A stretch of DNA of 11,526 nt from a bacterium (GTDB taxonomy: Bacteria > Sumerlaeota > Sumerlaeia > MVZB01), in contig JAMCWS010000139.1 of assembly GCA_023480605.1 (NCBI GenBank), positions 1-11,526 on the forward strand. Direction: 5' to 3'. Both the position numbers and the translations under genes were made by a program. The notes under the pieces were generated by a model. It did not search any database. It saw nothing but the letters and a program-made list of their open reading frames with translations, and was not told the origin of the DNA. How positions within the stretch are numbered: the first letter of the stretch is position 1; each line of letters begins with the position of its first letter. Shown here piece after piece: positions 1 to 6,389 of this stretch.

Positions 1-30
1 CTGGTCATCATCATAATCATGATGAAATGC
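1..30 (+). repeat. Left arm of a 30-bp perfect inverted repeat (partner 2279-2308)
   Basis: Bases 1-30 are the exact reverse complement of 2279-2308. The match stops at base 31 (g here, where the partner would require t). It cannot be followed to the left because the window begins here. It forms the last codons of the partial GHL10-like gene, in an implausible Met/Ile-rich frame. It could be an assembly join or a genuine inverted repeat. Confidence 0.9.
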
Positions 31-1283
31 GGCAACTGGCGCGTCAGCAGGCGCAGAAAGTCGTGCATCAGGTCGTGGATCACCGGCTGGCTCTCGTGCG
101 TCAGGCGCACCCGGTCCAGCAGAAAGACGGCCGTCCGGATCGGCTCGGACTCGGGCAGCAGCGATGGATTAGCCAGGTAACGCTCCCGTATCGCGCGCGC
201 GTCCGGCTCCGAAAGGCTCGTCTGAAACTGGGCGATGAAGCCGGGCGTCGGATAACGACCGAGCGTTTCGAGCGGATATTGCAGATCCTTGATCTGGTCG
301 ACCATATACACCGGCATGAAAAGCACCCGGTCGCCCAGGAACGAATAGTCCGCCGCGATGCGCGCCCCCGTCAGCGGCCCGCACCGCTCGCCGTCGTGGT
401 CCACCAGCACTTCGTCGATGCTGCCCGAGGCCAGTTCCGTCGGCCAGTCCACCGGCAATACCCGCAGCGGGTCGAGCTGGCGTGCCGGCCCGTAACGCCA
501 CAACGGCGGCGTCCAGCAGATCATCCGCAGCGTCCGCCGCGACCGCATCAGCCGGTGGCGCAGGTAGATCAGGTGCTCGTGGCTTTCCTGGAACTGCCAG
601 ATCCGTACCCGGTCGATGTTGCCGCCCATCGCGTCGCGCACGATGTCGGCGTCGTGGATGTCGTGGTAGCTGCGCCGGCACGACTGGCAGAAACAATACG
701 GCGTTTCGGAAAGCTCACCCCCCTGCAGGCCGAATCCGCTGTAGTGAATGACCACCCCGTCGACCGGATATCCGGTGGCGATCTCCGCCAGCACGTCGGC
801 CAGGTAGCGCTGATACTCCGAATTGAGCGGGCACGGGTGGCGCTCCTCGTAGCGACGGCTCTCGGCGCTCTGGAACTCGGGGTGGCAGCGCACCCGCCAG
901 CGCGGGTGCTTGCGCAAGAGTTTGTGTTCCGATATCGAGTGGCGCGGGTGGAAGTTGTAGGGGCGCGTGAACGCCCACACCGCCAATCCGGCGTCGCGCG
1001 CGCTCCCGATCACTTCGGCGAACGGATTCCACTTGCGGAACAACGGGTTGATCGCCCCGATCCCGTACGCCCGCGCCGTCTCGCTCGGGAACAGCGTCCA
1101 GCCGTTGGTGAACGCCGGGAAGATGATCACGTTGAATCCGGCCGCCGCGACCCGCTCGACTTCCAGCCGCAGCGAGGTCGCCGACAGGTTCCGCATCAGG
1201 TTGAAGTAATACCCCCGGGTCTGCGGCTCGGGCAGCCCGGCCGTTTCGGCGGCGTATGGAAGACTCGGGGCCAATGCGCACAT
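1..1283 (-). CDS. GHL10-like (DUF187-type) TIM-barrel protein, partial at its C-terminus
   Basis: The frame is open from the ATG at 1283 down to the left window edge, about 427 codons. The other long frames over this stretch, on both strands, have shuffled Arg/Pro/Gln-rich translations. Residues 50-67 (GFNVIIFPAFTNGWTLFP) match the pattern in which glycosyl hydrolase-like family 10 proteins begin a TIM barrel. Further family-like signs are NPLFRKWNPFAE at 79-90, KHPRW at 125-129, and a strand YPVDGVVIHYSGFG at 172-185. A C-x-C-x-x-C cluster (C197, C199, C202) follows. The family probably acts on glycans; no substrate or catalytic residue can be assigned. No signal peptide is visible at this start, which is the only ATG after an upstream in-frame TGA and has a poor ribosome site. 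The last ten residues (PHFIMIMMMT) are odd and coincide with an inverted copy of 2279-2308, so the true C-terminus may differ. Coding status is firm; the family is moderately sure. Confidence 0.72.
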   Translation of the reverse strand, partial: MCALAPSLPYAAETAGLPEPQTRGYYFNLMRNLSATSLRLEVERVAAAGFNVIIFPAFTNGWTLFPSETARAYGIGAINPLFRKWNPFAEVIGSARDAGLAVWAFTRPYNFHPRHSISEHKLLRKHPRWRVRCHPEFQSAESRRYEERHPCPLNSEYQRYLADVLAEIATGYPVDGVVIHYSGFGLQGGELSETPYCFCQSCRRSYHDIHDADIVRDAMGGNIDRVRIWQFQESHEHLIYLRHRLMRSRRTLRMICWTPPLWRYGPARQLDPLRVLPVDWPTELASGSIDEVLVDHDGERCGPLTGARIAADYSFLGDRVLFMPVYMVDQIKDLQYPLETLGRYPTPGFIAQFQTSLSEPDARAIRERYLANPSLLPESEPIRTAVFLLDRVRLTHESQPVIHDLMHDFLRLLTRQLPHFIMIMMMT

Positions 1284-1400
1284 GCCTGAAGGTGCCTCGG
1301 TGTGCCAAGTCCGGCGCGGTTTCCGGAGACCCCCGCTCCGCCATCCCCGCGCCCCACCTCAAACAATCCATCGCCGCCCATGACGGTTGATTTTGCGACG

Positions 1401-1424
1401 CTTTGCGCCTCTGTGTCTCTGCGT
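1401..1424 (-). repeat. Copy 1 of a short dispersed repeat with an ACAGAG core
   Basis: On the minus strand this reads ACGCAGAGACACAGAGGCGC and on into AAAG. This is the kind of low-complexity 'ETQRR' sequence that recurs in many intergenic regions of large environmental genomes. The core CTCTGTGTCTC (plus strand) recurs at 3489-3499. It lies about 120 bases upstream of the GHL10-like start, between genes. Function is unknown. Confidence 0.5.
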
Positions 1425-1531
1425 GATAAACGCCCTTTCCCCCCCGTGCGGGATCACCCCCGCCCCGCCGGATCGTCCCTTCCCCCATCTACATCTGGCA
1501 CATCTTGACACCGCTCTGGATTGGTCTTTTT

Positions 1532-1639
1532 AGCCGGTCTTTAGCCGGCTCTTCTTTGTCCCCGGTTTCAGCCGGTGGGTGCTGGATGGACTTGAGTCTC
1601 CAGCGCGCTTCAGTGCGGCTTCTCGACCCGGCTTCAGCC
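1532..1639. repeat. REP-like cluster of palindromic CCGG units
   Basis: Several imperfect palindromes sit in about 110 bases: AGCCGGT (1532-1538), the self-complementary AGCCGGCT (1543-1550), CCGGTTTCAGCCGG (1562-1575) and CCGGCTTCAGCC (1628-1639). Between them, 1581-1604 folds as GCTGGA-tg-GACT-tg-AGTC-TCCAGC. This repeated, intergenic, extragenic-palindrome style resembles REP elements. It is not coding: translations here are compositionally biased. No transposase (RAYT) gene is present nearby, so the mobile nature is inferred. Confidence 0.5.
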
Positions 1640-1670
1640 ATTTTATTGAATAGTGTCCAGATGTGCCCGT

Positions 1671-2182
1671 CTACATCTTCTGCATGAATTGCTCGTCGAG
1701 GATTTCCTGCACGGTGATGAGCTTGATGATCCACCCCGTCTTCTGGTGGAACGCGCCGCACTCCGCCTCGGCATCCCCCGTATACCCGAACGCCACGAAA
1801 ACCCCCGCCGCCGGTTCCGCTATCCGCGTTCCTACTTCGTCCCACTCCAGTAGTTTTTATGGTTTCGTTTCGGCTGAACGGCGCTTCAATGCGAATCAAG
1901 TCCAACGCCCATCCGGTAGCTTCGCCAACTGCTCCAGTTTGTTCCTCCAATAAATCACCCGCGTATCAATCAAAACCGACGGCCGCCCCGCCGGGAAAGC
2001 CTTGTCTTTCGAGTAAATCTTCTTCGTAATAATGTAGTCTCCTGCCGTCCGAATGATGACACATAGGGCCTGGCGCTACTACTCAGGCTACTAAGATGAG
2101 CGTATCTTGAGCTACACTCAGATTCCGATGAGGCCAGTTCCTCGGGTTTTTCATGCTCCCAAAGCCGTTTCGTGTAGTCCAT
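1671..2182 (-). pseudogene. Decayed site-specific DNA methyltransferase (N6/N4 type)
   Basis: The C-terminal piece reads in one frame from about 1853 to the TAG at 1671-1673 (LLEWDEVGTR..., then VFVAFGYTGDAE..., ending ITVQEILDEQFMQKM), like the tail of restriction-associated methyltransferases. Upstream in the same frame lie a TAA (1857-1859) and a TGA (1896-1898). Beyond these, 1899-2066 encodes DYIITKKIYSKDKAFPAGRP and then VLIDTRVIYWRNKLEQLAKL, matching the family's entry into the catalytic domain (VIYCGDNLEQLKKLPD). The following motif IV, normally DLIYIDPPFN, survives only in another frame as DLIRIEAPFSRNE. The whole catalytic and target-recognition core is missing. A possible original start is the ATG at 2182 (MDYTKRLWEHEKPEE), 62 bases after the stop of the 227-residue gene, but the frame changes in between. 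No function is expected. Family recognition is from memory of motifs. Confidence 0.68.
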
Positions 2183-2243
2183 ATTTCGATCTTCTTAGTA
2201 AATGGTCTAATCTTCAACCATCGATAAACCGTGCGCGACGCCC

Positions 2244-2927
2244 TTAATTTACTTGAAGCTCTTTCTTAAGATATTGCAGCATTTCATCATGATTATGATG
2301 ATGACCAGTTATGGATGTTGTCTTTTCAAGAATATCTATTGCTTTGTGCGCGTAATCCTTCCAAGAGGGATCGCCACGCTCTTTTAGACAATCTGAAATA
2401 TAGTAATAAGAAAATGGAAAATGAGGATATTTATCCACAATTTTACGATACTTTTTTTCGGCCTCTATCGTCTTGCTCATTACAAGTCTGCCTTCAATTG
2501 ACTGCCATGTACCCATAAGAAGTGTAGATATAGGGCTGTTGTATTGTAACGGTGGGACAACTTCTACATCCATCCCCAGCGCATTCATTTTGGCTACATC
2601 GGAATATCGCTTGATTATATCGACATCATTTTCCAAATCGAATAAGGCAGACGCAAGCTTCTTCATCCTCTGATTCTCATCCCCGGTATATTTCTCCAAG
2701 GCAATCGTCCTAAAAGGTACCAACTGCGTTTCAAGCGTGCTTATTCGATTGTTTTTTTCCATAACCTGTGACTTCAGCATTTCAATCTTATCTCTGAGCC
2801 CCGGGGCTTGCAGAAAGCGGTCACTGTATATAAACGCGACGGCTGTCAGGATTGCCCCGATAATCGTACCGATTGTTCCAATAAGCGCGGGTTGATTGCC
2901 GGCCTTTTGATACCATGGTAGAGCCAC
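2244..2927 (-). CDS. Hypothetical membrane-anchored coiled-coil protein with a TPR-like tail
   Basis: This 227-residue protein does not belong to a family I recognise. Residues 14-35 form one hydrophobic helix (IGTIGTIIGAILTAVAFIY) after a short polar N-terminus. Residues 43-70 have heptad character (LRDKIEMLKSQVMEKNNRIS...), suggesting a coiled coil. Residues 155-205 (EAEKKYRKIVDKYPHFPFSYY, then DYAHKAIDILEK) look like a TPR-type helical repeat. A His cluster (HHHNH, 209-213) lies near the end. The topology suggests a protein tethered to the inner membrane with a soluble interaction domain. The start is GTG at 2925-2927, chosen because a full GGAGG lies 10 bases upstream. Base composition is clearly poorer in GC than the neighbours and Lys/Ile/Asn are common, which suggests recent acquisition. 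It sits next to a decayed methyltransferase, so it may be a remnant of a defence or mobile cargo region. Confidence 0.8.
   Translation of the reverse strand: MALPWYQKAGNQPALIGTIGTIIGAILTAVAFIYSDRFLQAPGLRDKIEMLKSQVMEKNNRISTLETQLVPFRTIALEKYTGDENQRMKKLASALFDLENDVDIIKRYSDVAKMNALGMDVEVVPPLQYNSPISTLLMGTWQSIEGRLVMSKTIEAEKKYRKIVDKYPHFPFSYYYISDCLKERGDPSWKDYAHKAIDILEKTTSITGHHHNHDEMLQYLKKELQVN
2279..2308 (-). repeat. Right arm of the 30-bp perfect inverted repeat (partner 1-30)
   Basis: These bases encode the TGHHHNHDEM segment of the 227-residue protein and are the exact reverse complement of window positions 1-30. Here the sequence fits the reading frame naturally, so this arm looks like the original and the one at the window edge like the copy. 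Confidence 0.9.
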
Positions 2928-2995
2928 GATTTGGTTACCTCCTTACGCTTCGCGCCTAATGTCTGCGATTTTGCATTTTCGGTGCTAGTCTGCAT
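2846..2995 (-). CDS. Possible 49-residue leader ORF overlapping the 227-residue gene
   Basis: An ATG at 2995 is preceded by GAGGG with 5-base spacing. It opens a frame of 49 codons (MQTSTENAKSQTLGAKRKEV...) ending in TGA at 2846-2848. It overlaps the first 82 bases of the 227-residue gene in another frame and contains that gene's Shine-Dalgarno sequence. Translational coupling is conceivable. There is no family match and the ORF may be spurious. Confidence 0.22.
   Translation of the reverse strand: MQTSTENAKSQTLGAKRKEVTKSWLYHGIKRPAINPRLLEQSVRLSGQS
2938..2942 (-). promoter_or_regulatory. Strong Shine-Dalgarno deciding the GTG start of the 227-residue gene
   Basis: The minus strand reads TAAGGAGGTAACC here. 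GGAGG ends 10 bases before GTG at 2927. No in-frame ATG lies close by, so this site fixes the non-ATG start. Confidence 0.7.
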
Positions 2996-3634
2996 AATTT
3001 CCCTCGAAATTTTATTGTTTCTATTTCATGTTACCGACCAGCCCTATTTATCATCTTGCTCCTCGACCATCCCCCACGTTCCCCTTAGGGTATTCCCCTT
3101 TCGCCTTGCCTCTGTCATAATTTTCCGCAGCCCGGCCGACGCCCGTCGGCCTGCGCCTGTCCCGGCTTACCACCCTGATCGGCCACGGCCCGGCCCGCGC
3201 GCCCCATTCACCACATCTGTTGAAGTTTTCTTCATGGTCCGCATGTCCACCTCCGCCTCCCGCCGTCGGTCGCCCGCTCCGCATTCCGGCTGCGTCCCGA
3301 TCTGGCCCCGCCCGCCGCCCATCTCGCCCAAACCGGCTCCCAAACGCCCGAAACGTGCCAAAGAAGCGCCCGCAGGATCTTCGAAGATCCCCTCCGACCG
3401 ATCCCAACACCGGCCAAACGCCCGCTTCGCCCGACCGCCGCGATTATCCGCCCCGCCCAGACCCACCATCAAGGTTTTTTTCTGATATCTCTGTGTCTCC
3501 GTGGTTCGAACCCCCGATGGGTCATGCCCTCTGCGCGGCCCGCTGAAATCCATTGCCTCGCCCCGCCGCCGATGCCATCATACCGCCTGCCGCCGATCGG
3601 CTTTATGTTCCGTGACCCCAAAAGCGAGCGCGCG
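2996..3634. other. Non-coding, strongly C-rich intergenic stretch
   Basis: About 640 bases without a convincing gene. Long open frames exist on both strands only because the sequence is GC-rich; their translations are dominated by Pro, Arg, Ser and Ala with no domain-like pattern. From about 3130 to 3470 the plus strand is rich in C and poor in G. A 16-base perfect palindrome GGATCTTCGAAGATCC lies at 3375-3390, without a T tract. A copy of the dispersed repeat lies at 3481-3504. Confidence 0.6.
3481..3504 (-). repeat. Copy 2 of the short dispersed repeat
   Basis: The minus strand reads CCACGGAGACACAGAGATAT followed by CAGA. It shares the 11-base core CTCTGTGTCTC (plus strand, 3489-3499) and similar flanks with 1401-1424. 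It is intergenic, about 130 bases upstream of the phosphoesterase start. Confidence 0.5.
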
Positions 3635-4600
3635 ATGAAAAAATTGCTCCTTCTCGTCGTATTCGTGCTTTGCCAGGGCGCCTGGGCGGAACCGTTCACC
3701 CTCGCCGTCCTGCCCGACACCCAGTGCGAGATGAGCGGCGCCCCCGCCATGTTCGCCAGCCAGATGAACTGGATCGCCGCCAACCGCCGGGCCGAAAACA
3801 TCCGCTTCGTCATCGGCGTCGGCGACATCATCAACTGGGATACGCCCGACCACCGCATGTGGACCACGGCCAGCGAGGGATTCAAGATCCTCGACGCCGC
3901 CGGCCTCCCCTACGCGCTGGCGCTCGGCAACCACGACACCGCCGCCGTCAAGGTCGGGGGCAGCGCCGCCCCCGGCAATGTGCGCGCCAACCTGCGCGTC
4001 ACCACCCAGTTCAACCGCTTTTTCCCCGTGCCCGCAGAGCACGAGCAGCGCGGCCGCTTCGAGGAGGGCAAGAGCGACAACGCCTGGTATCGTTTCGACG
4101 CCGGCGGCCTCAAATGGCTCGTTCTCACCCTCGAATTATGGCCGCGCCAGGCGCCCATCGACTGGGCCAAATCCATCGTCGCCGCCCACCCCGACGCCAA
4201 CGTCATCGTCGCCACCCACTCCTTCCTCACCCGGGAGGGCACGATCATGCAAACCAACGGCGGCTACGGCGACACGAGCCCCCAATCCCTTTACGACCAG
4301 CTCATTTCCCAATACCCCAACGTTTTGCTCGTGCTCTGCGGGCACACGGGTTCGTCGGCCTGGCGCGACGACGTCGGCCCCAGGGGCAATCGCATCTATC
4401 AGTTGTTGCAGGATTACCAGGGCGAAAACTCCGGCGGCGGTTACATCCGGCTGCTCGAAATCGACACCGAAGCGCACGCCATGTCGGCGCGCATGTATTC
4501 CCCCTACCTCGATCGCACCCGCGACGACGCGTCGGCGTTTTCATTCAAGAACGTGGAGTTCATCGGCGCCCCCGCCGCCGCGGCTTCAAGCCCCCGGTAG
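3635..4600 (+). CDS. Secreted calcineurin-like metallophosphoesterase
   Basis: A 321-residue protein with a clear signal peptide: MKK, a hydrophobic run LLLLVVFVL, then AWA with likely cleavage after residue 18. The start at 3635 is chosen for this signal; the open frame runs further up to 3524 but that extension is low-complexity. Metallophosphoesterase blocks appear in order: D28-x-Q30 (LPDTQ), G63-D64 (GVGDIINW), GNHD at 98-101, H195 (ATHSF) and G236-H237 (LCGHTGS). The last block lacks the second His of the usual GH-x-H, which weakens one metal ligand or shifts it elsewhere. The C-terminal NRIYQLLQDYQ (252-262) and GGGYIRLLEID resemble a subfamily of secreted phosphoesterases. It probably hydrolyses a phosphoester outside the cytoplasm; the substrate is unknown. 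The ribosome site is weak. The gene converges on the membrane protein gene 29 bases further on. Confidence 0.88.
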   Translation: MKKLLLLVVFVLCQGAWAEPFTLAVLPDTQCEMSGAPAMFASQMNWIAANRRAENIRFVIGVGDIINWDTPDHRMWTTASEGFKILDAAGLPYALALGNHDTAAVKVGGSAAPGNVRANLRVTTQFNRFFPVPAEHEQRGRFEEGKSDNAWYRFDAGGLKWLVLTLELWPRQAPIDWAKSIVAAHPDANVIVATHSFLTREGTIMQTNGGYGDTSPQSLYDQLISQYPNVLLVLCGHTGSSAWRDDVGPRGNRIYQLLQDYQGENSGGGYIRLLEIDTEAHAMSARMYSPYLDRTRDDASAFSFKNVEFIGAPAAAASSPR

Positions 4601-4629
4601 GCTCCGTCGCCGGTCCACGCGCCGGTGAC

Positions 4630-6327
4630 TTACGGCGGGCCGCCCGCGTCCAACTTCGCCCAACGGCGCCCGCCTTCGGCCGGGTCCTTGAACCGCACCC
4701 GGTAGAACGTGAATCCACCCGAGTCGCGCCGCTCGAAATCAAGCAGATCCAGCGGGATGCCGCGCATGGCGCCGTCGTTCCAGTGCGTCCGCGCGTAGGC
4801 CATCGCCGCCGAGTCGAACCAGAGATGGAGCGGGCGGCTCGGTCGGGCCGTCTCCAGCACCCAACGGTCGAGCGTCGGACGGCCCGCATGATCGCCGCCG
4901 GCGGCGCTCGTGCCGATCATTTCCAGGCCGCCGGTCGGAAGGCGTGTCTGCGCCAGGACGCCGAACTCATGATAGGCCGTCACGAGACTGACCGGATTGA
5001 CCGGTATCGGATCGATCCGCAGCAATGCCGCGGCCACCGGGCCCAGGCCGCCGAAACGGCTCGCCTTGATGAGGCGCGGCACGTAGGCCGTGGCTTGCGC
5101 GCCGAGGGCGAGGAACGCGAAAAGCAGCGTCCAGGATAGCGTTCGCCGCGCCGCGGGGCCCTCGCGACGGACGGCGAGCAGCCAGGCCGCCGAAGCGAGC
5201 CAAGCGTAAAACCCGATCACCCACAAGGGGGCGAGCGTCATCGGGTCATATTCGCGGCGCGTCAATGGCGGCGACAGGGCAAAGAGGAAAATACCCGCGT
5301 CGGCGGCCAGTAAAACGAAAAACCAGGCCAACTGGCGGCCGGTTCCGCGTTCGATGACCGCCTGCGTGGCGACCGCCGCCAATAGCGTCCACAGCGGCAG
5401 GACCGCAAAATAAAAATTCCCGCAATCGACGATCCAGAAGCTGAAGAATCCGAGAAAAAGGACCGTCGCCACGGCGGTCAATACGGCCAGCGCCGGCCAC
5501 CGCCGCGCCATGATCGGCCAACCCGCGATCGCCGGGAAAAGCGCCAGACCCATGTTGAAATTAACGTCCGACATCGGGGCGGCCAGCAGGCGATACAGCA
5601 TCCGCCACGGCGGCATCCTGTTGAAATACTCGCCGAACATCCAGGCGTATTGATTGCCGGTCGCGCGGGCCGATGGGCCGGCGAGCGCAATCGCCAAAAG
5701 TAAAATAACCAGGACGGCGGCCCCGTGGAGGAGGTAGCCCAGGGCTTGGCGCGGCCGCCGCCGATGCACCCAACTCAGGCTGAGGTAAAGCGCCAGCACC
5801 CATGGACAGAAGCCGACGTGGATCAGCGCCACAAGGGCGCAGGCGCCCAGCAGCGCCATGGCGTGGCGCGCGGCGGGGTGCTCCATTTCCCGCCAGAAGG
5901 CATGAAGGGTTAGAAGGACGGCCGCCATCGCCGGGGCATAAATCTCGACGGTCGTTGCGTTTTCGAGGGCGGGATTGGCCAGGCCGAACAGGAGCGCGAA
6001 AATCAGAGCCAGACCCACCCCGATCCCCGCGCGGCGCAGCAGCAGATAAAACAGCCCCGCCGCGACAGCCATGAACGCGGCCGAGAGCATCGTGCCCGAC
6101 GTCTGAGCACGGAAGTTCCCGACCCATCCGCCCAGGTCCATCGCCACGCTGAGCAGCGGCACGTAAAGCATGTGATAGTGATTGAATTGCCGGGGCCGCG
6201 CCCAGGCCTGGTATAAATAAATAACGCCGTCAAGCGTCGGCGGCGCCTGCATCAACAGCGCGTAGATCAATAGGAAGACAGCCAGCAAAACCAGAATGCA
6301 GCCGGCCTCTTTCCATCTGTCACCCAT
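4630..6327 (-). CDS. Polytopic GT-C/DUF2723-like membrane glycosyltransferase
   Basis: A 565-residue protein with roughly 12 hydrophobic segments (first at about 9-27, then 79-98, 101-120, 128-145 and on to about residue 420) and a soluble C-terminal domain of about 140 residues. The first external loop has D33 in PTLDGVIYLYQ, where GT-C enzymes keep an acidic catalytic residue. ENATTVEIYAPAM (122-134) resembles the AEVY-type motif of DUF2723 protein O-mannosyltransferase-like proteins. The expected role is transfer of a sugar from a polyprenyl-linked donor to an acceptor on the outer face of the inner membrane; donor and acceptor cannot be read from the sequence. The ATG at 6327 has only a weak GGGA upstream. 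It lies 62 bases after alr on the same strand, so the two may be cotranscribed. Membrane nature is certain; the enzyme class is inferred. Confidence 0.78.
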   Translation of the reverse strand: MGDRWKEAGCILVLLAVFLLIYALLMQAPPTLDGVIYLYQAWARPRQFNHYHMLYVPLLSVAMDLGGWVGNFRAQTSGTMLSAAFMAVAAGLFYLLLRRAGIGVGLALIFALLFGLANPALENATTVEIYAPAMAAVLLTLHAFWREMEHPAARHAMALLGACALVALIHVGFCPWVLALYLSLSWVHRRRPRQALGYLLHGAAVLVILLLAIALAGPSARATGNQYAWMFGEYFNRMPPWRMLYRLLAAPMSDVNFNMGLALFPAIAGWPIMARRWPALAVLTAVATVLFLGFFSFWIVDCGNFYFAVLPLWTLLAAVATQAVIERGTGRQLAWFFVLLAADAGIFLFALSPPLTRREYDPMTLAPLWVIGFYAWLASAAWLLAVRREGPAARRTLSWTLLFAFLALGAQATAYVPRLIKASRFGGLGPVAAALLRIDPIPVNPVSLVTAYHEFGVLAQTRLPTGGLEMIGTSAAGGDHAGRPTLDRWVLETARPSRPLHLWFDSAAMAYARTHWNDGAMRGIPLDLLDFERRDSGGFTFYRVRFKDPAEGGRRWAKLDAGGPP

Positions 6328-6389
6328 GAGATTCCCAACGCGCCTCCATCCGGAGCGGACTCGAATGGCATTCCGGCCAAAATATCACG

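Noticed and set aside
27..1289. 420-codon plus-strand open frame
   Set aside because: Arg/Gln/Val-rich shuffled translation; the antisense minus-strand frame encodes a coherent GHL10-like protein.
715..1488. 257-codon minus-strand open frame
   Set aside because: It is a shifted frame over the same GHL10-like gene, with low-complexity Arg/Gly-rich sequence running into the dispersed repeat.
2931..3485. 184-codon plus-strand open frame
   Set aside because: Its second half is Pro/Arg/Ser-rich from the C-rich stretch and no ribosome site or family pattern is visible.
3500..3516. GTGGTTCGAACCCCCGA resembling a tRNA T-arm
   Set aside because: No acceptor, anticodon or D-arm partners and no CCA end can be placed around it on either strand; the T stem has a mismatch and it is part of the dispersed repeat flank.
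3670..5139. 489-codon plus-strand open frame
   Set aside because: Arg/Pro/His-rich translation crossing two convergent real genes; a product of high GC in another frame of the phosphoesterase.
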